A stretch of DNA of 64,000 nt from Thermoanaerobaculia bacterium. Its GTDB lineage: Bacteria > Acidobacteriota > Thermoanaerobaculia > Multivoradales > JAHEKO01. Below, one piece after another: positions 10,227 through 17,993 of the stretch. The stretch is from positions 1 to 64,000 of the forward strand of contig CALZIK010000089.1 of the NCBI GenBank assembly GCA_945787635.1. The letters run 5' to 3'. Below the pieces are notes generated by a model, which searched no databases, had not been told where the DNA came from, and worked only from the letters and a program-made list of their open reading frames with translations. How positions within the stretch are numbered: the stretch's first letter is position 1; each line of letters opens with the position of its first letter. Position numbers and translations under genes: made by a program.

Positions 10227-11339
10227 TCAGCGAGCGGCTCCGGCGGGTCGGCCGCCGGCCTCGCCCAACGCGGCGGCGCGGGCGATGATTTCCTGTAGTT
10301 CGTCGGGCTTCGAAGATCTGTTCATGGCGGTCTTCAGGTCGATCATTCGGCGGGCATAGAGAGCCGCGAGCGACTGGTTGAAGGTCTGCATTCCGAACTT
10401 CGCTTGTCCGGTTTGCATCATGCCGTAGATCTGATGGATCTTGTCTTCGCGGATGAGGTTGCGAATTGCGGAGTTCGGAATCAGGACTTCCATCGCCATG
10501 CACCGTCCGGTGCCGCTGGCCCTGGGCAACAGGGACTGGCACAGGATGCCCTCCAGCACGAATGAGAGCTGGACCCGGATCTGGCCCTGCTGGTGCGCGG
10601 GGAAGATGTCGATGATCCGGTTGATGGTCTGCGCGGCCGAGTTGGTGTGCAAAGTGGCAAAGGTGAGGTGGCCGGTTTCGGCGATCCTCAGAGCCGCTTC
10701 GACGGTCTCGTGGTCGCGCATCTCACCGATGAGCACTACGTCAGGGTCTTGCCGCAGCACCGACTTGAGCGCGTTCGCGAAGCTCAAGGTATCGGCGTTG
10801 AGCTCGCGCTGGTTGACGATGCACTTCTTGTGGTGATGCAGATACTCGACCGGGTCCTCGATGGTGACGATGTGCTCGGCTCGTTCGCTGTTGACCTTGT
10901 CGATCATCGCGGCGAGCGAGGTGGACTTGCCCGATCCGGTGGGGCCGGTGACCAGTACCAGGCCACGGGGTTTCTCGCACAGCTTCTGAACGATCCGCGG
11001 CAGGCCCAGCTCACGAAATCCCTTGATCTCGTACGGGATCTGACGAAACGACGCCGCCACCGCGCCGCGCTGGTGGAAGATGTTGCCGCGAAACCGTGCG
11101 AGGCCTTTGATTCCAAAGGAGAGGTCGAGCTCGAGGGTCTCCTCGAGTCGTTGTTTCTGCTTGTCGGTGAGGATGGAGTAGGCGAGTTTCTTGGTTTCTG
11201 TGGGGGTCAGCGCCGGGCTGTTGAGGGCATGGAGAACGCCGTCGATCCTGATTTGAGGCGCGGAGTTGGTCGTGATGTGCAGGTCGGACGCCCCCTGTTC
11301 GACCATCTCCTTGAGCAAGGCATTGAGTGACGCGGTCAT
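10227..11339 (-). CDS. pilT: Twitching motility / pilus retraction ATPase PilT
   Basis: 370 residues. Features of a PilT hexameric ATPase in order: an N-terminal PAS-like domain beginning LLKEMVEQGASDLHIT; Walker A GPTGSGKST at about 132-140; the Asp box VTIEDPVEY; Walker B VVLIGEMRD; a His box TLHTNSA; and the PilT-specific AIRNLIRE motif near 290, needed for retraction in studied homologues. It powers pilus depolymerisation and twitching. It is first in the pilT-C-S-R block, downstream of a putative promoter with a TATAAT box. Confidence 0.95.
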   Translation of the reverse strand: MTASLNALLKEMVEQGASDLHITTNSAPQIRIDGVLHALNSPALTPTETKKLAYSILTDKQKQRLEETLELDLSFGIKGLARFRGNIFHQRGAVAASFRQIPYEIKGFRELGLPRIVQKLCEKPRGLVLVTGPTGSGKSTSLAAMIDKVNSERAEHIVTIEDPVEYLHHHKKCIVNQRELNADTLSFANALKSVLRQDPDVVLIGEMRDHETVEAALRIAETGHLTFATLHTNSAAQTINRIIDIFPAHQQGQIRVQLSFVLEGILCQSLLPRASGTGRCMAMEVLIPNSAIRNLIREDKIHQIYGMMQTGQAKFGMQTFNQSLAALYARRMIDLKTAMNRSSKPDELQEIIARAAALGEAGGRPAGAAR

Positions 11340-11358
11340 ACCAAGATCCCCCTAAATA

Positions 11359-11439
11359 CCGTTGAAATCAACGGATTTATCGGATTATAGCAACCGCCGC
11401 ATACGATTCTTGCGCAAAATGTCACAGGTGACAGAATCG
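11359..11439 (-). promoter_or_regulatory. Putative pilT promoter with inverted repeats
   Basis: Reading toward pilT, a perfect TATAAT -10 box lies at 11389-11384; no good -35 is seen 16-18 bp upstream of it. Downstream of the box a hairpin (CCGTTG/CAACGG, 11359-11374) falls in the predicted leader. Upstream are an inverted repeat TGTCAC-AG-GTGACA (11420-11433) and a wider pair CGATTCT/AGAATCG (11404-11410, 11433-11439). The missing -35 and upstream dyad suit an activator-dependent promoter, but no -24/-12 sigma-54 site (TGGCAC..TTGC) was recognised. Confidence 0.45.
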
Positions 11440-11524
11440 CGCCGCCGGGTGCCAATAATCGGACGAGCCGGAATCATCACCCCGGCGCTTCGGGTGGTTC
11501 TCGGCTGCTAGAGTCCCGCGACCG

Positions 11525-13375
11525 ATGAGTGAGTTCGAGGATCTCGCCGTCAAGCACACGCGCGGATACGACGCCCGTCTCATGCGGCGCCTCCTGAGCT
11601 ATGTCCGGCCTTACCGAGGGCTGGCGGGCTCGGCGGTCGCGCTCATCGTTCTGTCCTCCGTGCTCCAGCTGGTCGGTCCGCTGGTGACCGCCGTGGCGCT
11701 CGATCTCTACATTCGGCCCTCGGCGGCCGAAGCGGCGCCCTCTGCGGTGAGTGTCGCGGTAGCCGAGATCCTGTCGGCTCGAGGGCTCGACCCCACGCCC
11801 GGGCAGGGGCTGGCGGTGATTGGCTTGACCTACCTCGCTTCTCTGGGCCTGACCTTCTGCGTGCTTTATCTCCAGGGCCTGATCATGCAGTTCATGGGGC
11901 AGTACATCATGTACGACCTTCGGCTCGAGGTCTTCAATAAGCTTCAGCGATTGCCGGTAGCATTCTTTGACCGTAGCCCGGTCGGCAGGCTGGTGACCAG
12001 GGTCACCAACGACATTGACGCGCTCAACGAGCTGTTCACGGCAGGACTCGTGTCGATATTCGGCGACGTTTTTCTGCTTGGCGGAATCGTGTGTGTCCTG
12101 TTCTGGTTCAACTGGAAGCTGGCCCTGGTCACGTTCGCGATTATCCCGCTGCTGTTTCTGCTGACTTTCTGGTTCAAGCTTCGCGCGCGGCAGTCGTACC
12201 GAGAGGTGCGGGTTCGGTTGGCGGCGATCAACACGTTTCTCCAGGAGAACATCAGCGGGATGTCGATCGTGCAGTTGTTCAACCGGGAGCGCGCGGCGCT
12301 GGCCGAGTTCAAGGACATCAACGCCGAGCATCGCGACGCCAACGTACGGGCGATTTTCTACTACGCGGTCTACTTTCCCGCGGTCGAGCTGATCACCGCC
12401 ATCGGGATCGCGCTCGTGCTCTGGTACGGCGGTGGCAGAGTGATCGCGGGAATGCTGTCCTTGGGGGCCTTGGTCGCGTTTCTTCAGTACGCGCAGCGCT
12501 TCTACCAGCCTTTGGCGGACCTGTCGGAGAAGTACAACATTTTGCAGGCGGCGATGGCCGCTTCCGAACGGGTGTTCGAACTGGTGGATCGCGAGCCGGA
12601 GATTCAGTCGCCGCCCGGCGCTTACCGCCCGGATCAGCCCCCTGGTGAGATCGAGTTCAAGGGCGTCGATTTCAGCTACAACCCCGGCGAGACCGTGCTG
12701 CACGATGTTTCATTCCGGGTCGCTCGCGGAGAAACTGTTGCGGTGGTCGGGCACACCGGTGCTGGCAAGAGCACGCTCGCCAGCCTGGTGCAGCGCTTCT
12801 ACGACGTCGATTCGGGAGCCGTGCTGGTTGACGGTGCCGACGTGCGGCAGTGGGATCTGCGACGCCTGCGCGTGGCCGTAGGGGTGGTGCTGCAGGACGT
12901 GTTTCTTTTTTCGGGCACGGTCGCGGAAAACATTCGGTTGGGCAATACCGAGATCGACGACGAGCGGGTGCGCTGGGCGGCGCGAGAGGTCCACGCGCTG
13001 GAGTTCATCGACAACCTGCCGGGCGGTTTCGACGCGGTCGTGCGCGAGCGCGGTGCCGGGCTTTCAGTCGGCCAGAAGCAGCTGATCGCCTTCGCCCGGG
13101 CGCTCGCCTACGATCCCGGCATTTTGATTCTCGATGAGGCGACCTCGTCGATCGACACCGAGACCGAGCGCTTGATCCAGCTCGGCCTCGAAACGTTGCT
13201 CGCTGAGAGGACTTCCCTGGTTATCGCCCATCGGCTCTCGACCATTCGCAGGGCGGACCGGATTCTGGTGCTCCACAAGGGACACCTCTGCGAGCAGGGA
13301 AGCCACGACGAGCTCATGGAGCTGGGCGGGATCTATTATCGGCTGCATCTGCTCCAGCACGGCGCCGCGGCGTAG
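11525..13375 (+). CDS. ABC exporter half-transporter, MdlB/SmdB-like
   Basis: 616 residues: six-helix exporter membrane domain (about 20-340) fused to a nucleotide-binding domain. Walker A is GHTGAGKST, Walker B ILILDEATSSID keeps the catalytic Glu, and the switch His is in VIAHRLST. The signature is LSVGQ rather than LSGGQ. That pattern is the MdlB-type half of a heterodimeric exporter. The matching MdlA-type half, with LSGGQ but a non-catalytic LLLDD Walker B, is at 25203-26975. The substrate cannot be told from sequence; lipid and drug exporters share this fold. Its stop is followed directly by the 83-bp repeats. Confidence 0.88.
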   Translation: MSEFEDLAVKHTRGYDARLMRRLLSYVRPYRGLAGSAVALIVLSSVLQLVGPLVTAVALDLYIRPSAAEAAPSAVSVAVAEILSARGLDPTPGQGLAVIGLTYLASLGLTFCVLYLQGLIMQFMGQYIMYDLRLEVFNKLQRLPVAFFDRSPVGRLVTRVTNDIDALNELFTAGLVSIFGDVFLLGGIVCVLFWFNWKLALVTFAIIPLLFLLTFWFKLRARQSYREVRVRLAAINTFLQENISGMSIVQLFNRERAALAEFKDINAEHRDANVRAIFYYAVYFPAVELITAIGIALVLWYGGGRVIAGMLSLGALVAFLQYAQRFYQPLADLSEKYNILQAAMAASERVFELVDREPEIQSPPGAYRPDQPPGEIEFKGVDFSYNPGETVLHDVSFRVARGETVAVVGHTGAGKSTLASLVQRFYDVDSGAVLVDGADVRQWDLRRLRVAVGVVLQDVFLFSGTVAENIRLGNTEIDDERVRWAAREVHALEFIDNLPGGFDAVVRERGAGLSVGQKQLIAFARALAYDPGILILDEATSSIDTETERLIQLGLETLLAERTSLVIAHRLSTIRRADRILVLHKGHLCEQGSHDELMELGGIYYRLHLLQHGAAA

Positions 13376-13387
13376 ATCGCTTGAGGT

Positions 13388-13470
13388 GCCGCGTCTGCGG
13401 CGTTGCGCTGCGCTCGGGAATCCTCGACGTACTCGGAGTACGCCTCCGGTTCCCTCGCTGGCGCGCCTTG
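13388..13470. repeat. 83-bp direct repeat, copy 1
   Basis: Identical by eye to the copy at 13509-13591, 121 bp downstream. The unit is itself an imperfect palindrome centred on GTACTCGGAGTAC, with arms CTCGGGAATCCTCGAC / CCTCCGGTTCCCTCG. Copy 1 is also bounded by a 9-bp inverted repeat TGAGGTGCC (13382-13390) / GGCACCTCA (13479-13487). It is non-coding and follows an ABC transporter stop. It looks like a dispersed REP-type element. Confidence 0.85.
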
Positions 13471-13508
13471 CATCCATCGGCACCTCACGCGATCTGTGCT
13501 GAGCGGAA

Positions 13509-13591
13509 GCCGCGTCTGCGGCGTTGCGCTGCGCTCGGGAATCCTCGACGTACTCGGAGTACGCCTCCGGTTCCCTCGCTGGCGCGCCTTG
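13509..13591. repeat. 83-bp direct repeat, copy 2
   Basis: Second identical copy of the palindromic 83-bp unit. The 38 bp between the copies show no gene. Two full identical copies this close suggest recent duplication or gene-conversion-like maintenance. I see no third copy elsewhere in the window. Confidence 0.85.
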
Positions 13592-13611
13592 AGCGCCCGC
13601 TCTGCGGTGGC

Positions 13612-13698
13612 TTGTAGCGGTCGACGTCTCTGTCGACCGTCTTCGACGGGGGATCCGGTCCCTGGGGCTCGGTCAACCCCGGAGGTCGACCGCTACAA
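13612..13698. repeat. 87-bp element with 14-bp terminal inverted repeats
   Basis: TTGTAGCGGTCGAC (13612-13625) is the exact reverse complement of GTCGACCGCTACAA (13685-13698). The 59 bp between carry further GTCGACC/GGTC half-sites and no ORF. The size and terminal repeats fit a miniature inverted-repeat or REPIN-like element; no target-site duplication is obvious. It sits between the 83-bp repeats and the lipoprotein gene. Confidence 0.65.
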
Positions 13699-13712
13699 CA
13701 GCTTGTCGGTGC

Positions 13713-14264
13713 CTACTCGGAAGGCGCCGCCGACCCGATGCCCTGGATCTCGCCAAGAAGCTCGAGCAACTGCCCGACCCGCTCCTGGGACTCGCCGGTC
13801 GGGTAGGTGTAGGTGATGGTCAGGACGCGATTGGCCATCGGGTGGATCGAGTAGACCCAGGTTTCCTCGACCGGGCCGTATTCGCCGTCGTAGGCGCCGC
13901 GCGCGGTAAACGCGGTCCCGGTGGGTGTCCCGAGCTCGCGGTTGCCGAAATATTCACCACCGGGCGCCGATTCGAACAGGGCTTTTCGTTCTTTGATCGC
14001 CTCGATCAGATTGATCCCAAACTGCTCCTCGGGGCCGGCCGTGATGACCGCGCGGCCCGATCCCGCTGCACCTGCCGCCTCGAGCACGATCTCGGGTCCG
14101 GACGCGTTGGCCACCGAAAACGCGCTGGGCAGGGCGGCGATGGCGATGCCGAGATCACGATTCTCGACCCGCTCGGGAGCCACGACTTCTTGCGGCGCCT
14201 TCGTGCAGTGAGCCAAGCCGAGACCGAGAGCGAAGATCGAGAGGGCAAAGAGGCTACGTGTCAT
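13713..14264 (-). CDS. Hypothetical secreted protein (possible lipoprotein)
   Basis: 183 residues from the ATG at 14264, whose codon overlaps the end of the upstream GCS2-CBS gene by 11 bp, so the two are translationally coupled. The start is a hydrophobic signal sequence ending LGLAHC; Cys could be lipidated, though His at -1 is unusual for a lipobox. The mature part has no domain I recognise; it contains SGRAVITAGPEEQFGINLIEAIKERKALFE-type alternation (about 75-105) and a WVYSIHPMANRVLTITY strand near 145-160, suggesting a small alpha/beta periplasmic domain. Function unknown. Confidence 0.7.
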   Translation of the reverse strand: MTRSLFALSIFALGLGLAHCTKAPQEVVAPERVENRDLGIAIAALPSAFSVANASGPEIVLEAAGAAGSGRAVITAGPEEQFGINLIEAIKERKALFESAPGGEYFGNRELGTPTGTAFTARGAYDGEYGPVEETWVYSIHPMANRVLTITYTYPTGESQERVGQLLELLGEIQGIGSAAPSE

Positions 14265-16191
14265 TTTCTTGCTCCGTGTCGGCGAGAAACTCGTCGAGCA
14301 GCTGCCCGGCGATTCCCATGAAATCGAACTCGGTGATGATGCCCACCAGCCGATCATCCTCCGCCACCACCGGAAGGCAGCTGATGCGATGCTTTCGCAT
14401 GAGGCGGATCGCCTCGACCGTGCTCGCTTCAGGGCGAACGGTGATCAAGTCGCGATGCATGATTTCACCGACCGAAGTGGATTTGCCGGTTCCGCTCGGC
14501 ACACTGCCTCCGAGTAGCCGGAGTAGCGACCAGTGGGTGACCAATCCTACGAGACGGTGGTCATCGTCTTCGACCGGCACATGGCGGATGTGTTTCCAGT
14601 CCATGACGTAGGCGGCGATGTCGATCAGATCGTCCTGATTGACGGTGAACAGATCGGTGACCATGATCTGTTCGACCCGCCGGTAGTGTTTCTTGGGATC
14701 GCCGGCTTCACTGGGCTGGGCGATATCCCATTCATGCACCGGCTGGCCCGTGTTCTGTCGATGATAGGTCGCTGCGGTCAGAGCGGTGAGACTCTCGGCG
14801 CGGCCCGCGGTCTTGCTCATCGCGATGTGGGAGTCCACCAGCCACTGCGACGCGGTGCGTTGCGAGCGGGTTCGCTGCTCGATGACTTCGAGATAGCGCC
14901 TGGCCTCCGCGGGGTCGATCCCCAGATGCGCCAGGCCTTCCGAAGCGAGCGGCAGGAGATCCTCCAGGATCAAGTCTCTTGCTGCGACGGCTGGCCGGCC
15001 GGGCCAGTCGAACTGCGCCCCCAGGCCGAGACGCGCCGCCTTGACGAAGTTCTCGTGGGCGTCATCGAAACTCATCTTCTGGCTGATGTCACCGTATTCC
15101 TCACCCATTCCCGCGACCAGGCCGAACCAGAACGCCGCGTTGGCCATCTCGTCGAGAGGGGTCGGTCCGGAAGGCAGCACGCGGTTTTCGATTCGCAGAT
15201 GCGGCTTGCCGTGCGAGATTCCGTAGCACGGGCGATTCCAGCGGTAGATCGTGCCGTTGTGCAGGCACAGAGCCCTGAGCGTCGGAGCCGTGCCGCTCGC
15301 GAGCGCGTCGAACGGGTCCTCGTCGATGTCGGCGCTGAGGATCACTCGGAACCGCGCGACGTCCTCCTGGAAGATCTCGAGGGCCGACTTCTCGACCCAG
15401 CTTTTCCCGAAGCTGACCCTCGGGCTCATCTCGCGCAGGTGTGCGGTGGGCGCCCGGGTGTCCACCGACTGCTGAAACAACGCGATCCGGGTTTCTCGCC
15501 AGAGCTGGCGCCCGAACAGGAGCGGGGAATTGGTCGCCACCGCGAGTACCGGCGCGGTCACCGCCTGGGCGGTGTTGTACCGCAGGGGGAAGCGTTCGGG
15601 CGAGACTTGAAAGTGGACTTGAAAGCTCGCATTGCAGGCCTCGAGCATCACGTTGTCGTGCTGCAATACCAGTTCGTCGCGGCCCTTGATTCGCAGATCG
15701 TAGGCGCGGCCGCGCAGGCGCGTCATCGCTTCGTTGAGCCGGAAGTAGCGCGGCATCGGCGTCATGTTGTCCAGCGTCAGGTCCGTCTTTTCGAGAGTCG
15801 GCAGGATTCCGGTGAGCAGAATGCGGGATCCGGCGGCCTCGGCGCCGGATCGGGCGTTGGCGAGCAGCTCTTCCAGCTGCTTTTCCATTCGGCTCAGACA
15901 ATCACTGGTCAGATCGAAGGCGTCGAGATTGAACTCGAGGTTGAACTTGCCGAGCTCGGTCGTGAAATGGGGATCGTTGATCTTCGCGAGCACGTCGAGG
16001 TTGTTGGTCGCCGGACGCCAGTTCGAGTCGACGATAAAGAGCTCCTGCTCCGCGCCGATTCTCTGCACGCCCGATTCGACGAGTCCGTGCTCGAGCATGT
16101 GCTCGAGCGCCCGCAGGTCGGTCAGCAGCTTCTTGCTGAACTCGCGAACGTCGAGGTTCGCGGCGTCCTGTGAGATGTCGTGCTCGCCCAT
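14254..16191 (-). CDS. Glutamate-cysteine ligase-like (GCS2) domain fused to a CBS pair
   Basis: 645 residues, cytoplasmic. Residues about 30-420 resemble carboxylate-amine ligases of the GCS2/YbdK group: GAEQELFIVD near 46-55, ELGKFNLEFNLD, ILLTGILPT, then NASFQVHFQV and a run APVLAVATNSPLLFG. Residues about 510-640 hold two CBS domains (IMVTDLFTV..GLVTHWSLLRLL and IMHRDLITV..GIITEFDFM), which usually bind adenosine nucleotides. The likely activity is ATP-dependent ligation of an amine to a carboxylate, gated by nucleotides; gamma-glutamylcysteine synthesis is possible but unproven. The gene lies 96 bp downstream of the pntB stop, on the same strand as the transhydrogenase block. Confidence 0.75.
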   Translation of the reverse strand: MGEHDISQDAANLDVREFSKKLLTDLRALEHMLEHGLVESGVQRIGAEQELFIVDSNWRPATNNLDVLAKINDPHFTTELGKFNLEFNLDAFDLTSDCLSRMEKQLEELLANARSGAEAAGSRILLTGILPTLEKTDLTLDNMTPMPRYFRLNEAMTRLRGRAYDLRIKGRDELVLQHDNVMLEACNASFQVHFQVSPERFPLRYNTAQAVTAPVLAVATNSPLLFGRQLWRETRIALFQQSVDTRAPTAHLREMSPRVSFGKSWVEKSALEIFQEDVARFRVILSADIDEDPFDALASGTAPTLRALCLHNGTIYRWNRPCYGISHGKPHLRIENRVLPSGPTPLDEMANAAFWFGLVAGMGEEYGDISQKMSFDDAHENFVKAARLGLGAQFDWPGRPAVAARDLILEDLLPLASEGLAHLGIDPAEARRYLEVIEQRTRSQRTASQWLVDSHIAMSKTAGRAESLTALTAATYHRQNTGQPVHEWDIAQPSEAGDPKKHYRRVEQIMVTDLFTVNQDDLIDIAAYVMDWKHIRHVPVEDDDHRLVGLVTHWSLLRLLGGSVPSGTGKSTSVGEIMHRDLITVRPEASTVEAIRLMRKHRISCLPVVAEDDRLVGIITEFDFMGIAGQLLDEFLADTEQENDT

Positions 16192-16287
16192 GGTTTCGAC
16201 CTCGGGGAGGCCGCCTGACTTTCGTTGTCAGAGCGATCTTAATCCGTGGCCGGCCGTCGGCCAAGAACCGCGGAGGTCAGACCGATC

Positions 16288-17694
16288 TCAGTGGGCGAGT
16301 TCTTTCAGCTCGGCGACCAGACCCTGGAGTACCGCTTTGGCGTCGCCGAAGATCATCATCGTATTGTCGTTGTCGAACAAAGTGTTTTTGATGCCGGCAA
16401 AGCCGGGGCTCAGGCTGCGCTTGATCATCATCACGGTCTGGGCTTCGTAGCACTTGAGAATCGGCATGCCGGCGATCGGCGAGTTGGGATCGGTCTCGGC
16501 TGCCGGATTGACCACGTCGTTGGCGCCCACGACGAGCACGACGTCGGTGGTCTTGAAATCGGAGTTGATGGCATCCATCTCGAAGAGCTTTTCGTAGGGG
16601 ACGTCGGCGTCCGCGAGCAGGACGTTCATGTGGCCAGGCATGCGCCCGGCGACCGGATGGATGGCATAGCTGACGCGGGCGCCCCGTGCTTCGAGGAGAT
16701 CACCCAGCTCTCTCGCGACATGCTGCGCCTGGGCGACCGCCAGCCCGTAGCCCGGGACCATGATCACCGAGCCCGCGGATTCCAGCACCATCGCCGCCTC
16801 CTCCGGCCCGCACGAGGTGATGTTCTGGTAGTCGCGGCTGTCGCCACTGGCCGTGGCGCCGCCGAAGCCCGAGAAGAGGACGTTGCCGAGTGTTCGGTTC
16901 ATGGCGACGCACATGATCTGGGTGAGGATCAGCCCGGAAGCGCCGACCAGAGCGCCACCGATGATCAGCAGGTTGTGCGCCAACACGAATCCGGTCGCGG
17001 CGGCGGCCACACCCGAAAGAGAGTTGAGCAGTGAGATCACCACCGGCATGTCGGCTCCGCCGATCGGAATCACCATCAGGACGCCCAGAACCAGGCTCAG
17101 CGCGGTCACGATGAGGAAGCTCGTCACCATGGCGCTCGAAGTGGCCTCCGAGGACATCAGGAAGGACGCCACGGCTCCCAGTATTACCAGGAGCAACGCC
17201 GCATTGATCCAATGCCTGCCCGGCAGCACCACCGGCGCTCCGCCGAGCTTGCCGCTGAGCTTGCCGAACGCCACCAGACTGCCGGTGAGAGTCACGCCGC
17301 CGATGAAGACCGAGAGGAAGCCACTCACGGAAGACGAGAGCGCGAGCGAAGTGCCTCCCTCCATTAGAGCGAGCGAGAACACCGACAGCGCCACCAGTGC
17401 CGAGGCGCCACCGCCGAAACCGTTGAACAGGGCGACCATCTCGGGCATCGAAGTCATGGCGACTTTGAGTGCCGCGATCAGGCCGATCGTTCCTCCGACC
17501 ACGAGGCCCGCCAGGATCCAGCGGTAGTCGACCTTGCCCATTTCCACCAGGGTGGTGATGCCGGCAAGGAGCATGGCCGCGGCAGCCATGGCGTTGCCGC
17601 GCCGCGCGGTCTTGACGCGGGTCAGGCCCTTGAGGCCGAAGATGAAAAGTACCGCCGAGGCGAGGTACAAAAGAGCGATCAGGTTGCCGCTCAT
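16288..17694 (-). CDS. pntB: NAD(P) transhydrogenase subunit beta
   Basis: 468 residues, standard PntB length. About eight to nine transmembrane helices occupy residues 1-260 and form half of the proton channel. The C-terminal NADP(H)-binding domain III starts near 290 with [13 protein letters not shown] and includes [20 protein letters not shown]-like sequence (here [10 protein letters not shown]), [14 protein letters not shown] and GMPIL. With the two alpha genes upstream it forms the proton-driven NADH to NADPH transhydrogenase of the inner membrane. The start codon overlaps the stop of the small alpha gene. Confidence 0.95.
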   Translation of the reverse strand: [468 protein letters not shown]

Positions 17695-17993
17695 CAGGCG
17701 TCCTGCTTTTTCTTTTTCTTGCCGCTGAACATCGCGAGCATCCGGTCGGTGACGACGAAGCCACCGACCACGTTGATGGTTGCGAAGACGATCGCGACGA
17801 AGCCGAAGAGGCTCGACAACTCGGTCGATCCGGCGCGGGCGGCTTGAAAAGCGCCGAGCACGGTGATGCCGGAGATCGCGTTGGCGCCCGACATCAGCGG
17901 AGTGTGCAGGGTGGGCGGAATCTTGGTGATCACCTCGAAGCCGACGAAGATCGCGAGGACGAAGACGTAGAGGCCTATGAGCAGTTCACCCAT
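17694..17993 (-). CDS. pntAB: NAD(P) transhydrogenase subunit alpha 2 (membrane part)
   Basis: 99 residues with three hydrophobic helices (about 5-25, 35-50, 60-85). The PPTLHTPLMSGANAISG motif is the hallmark of PntA transmembrane domain II. In E. coli this segment is the C-terminal part of PntA; here, as in Rhodospirillum-type enzymes, it is a separate gene. It ends in a poly-Lys tail (KKKKKQD). The reading frames of the three pnt genes abut or overlap by one base, indicating one operon. Confidence 0.93.
   Translation of the reverse strand: MGELLIGLYVFVLAIFVGFEVITKIPPTLHTPLMSGANAISGITVLGAFQAARAGSTELSSLFGFVAIVFATINVVGGFVVTDRMLAMFSGKKKKKQDA

Noticed and set aside
13388-13591. CRISPR-like array
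   Set aside because: Only two copies, 83 bp long, with a 38-bp spacer and no cas genes; the unit is a palindromic repeat element.
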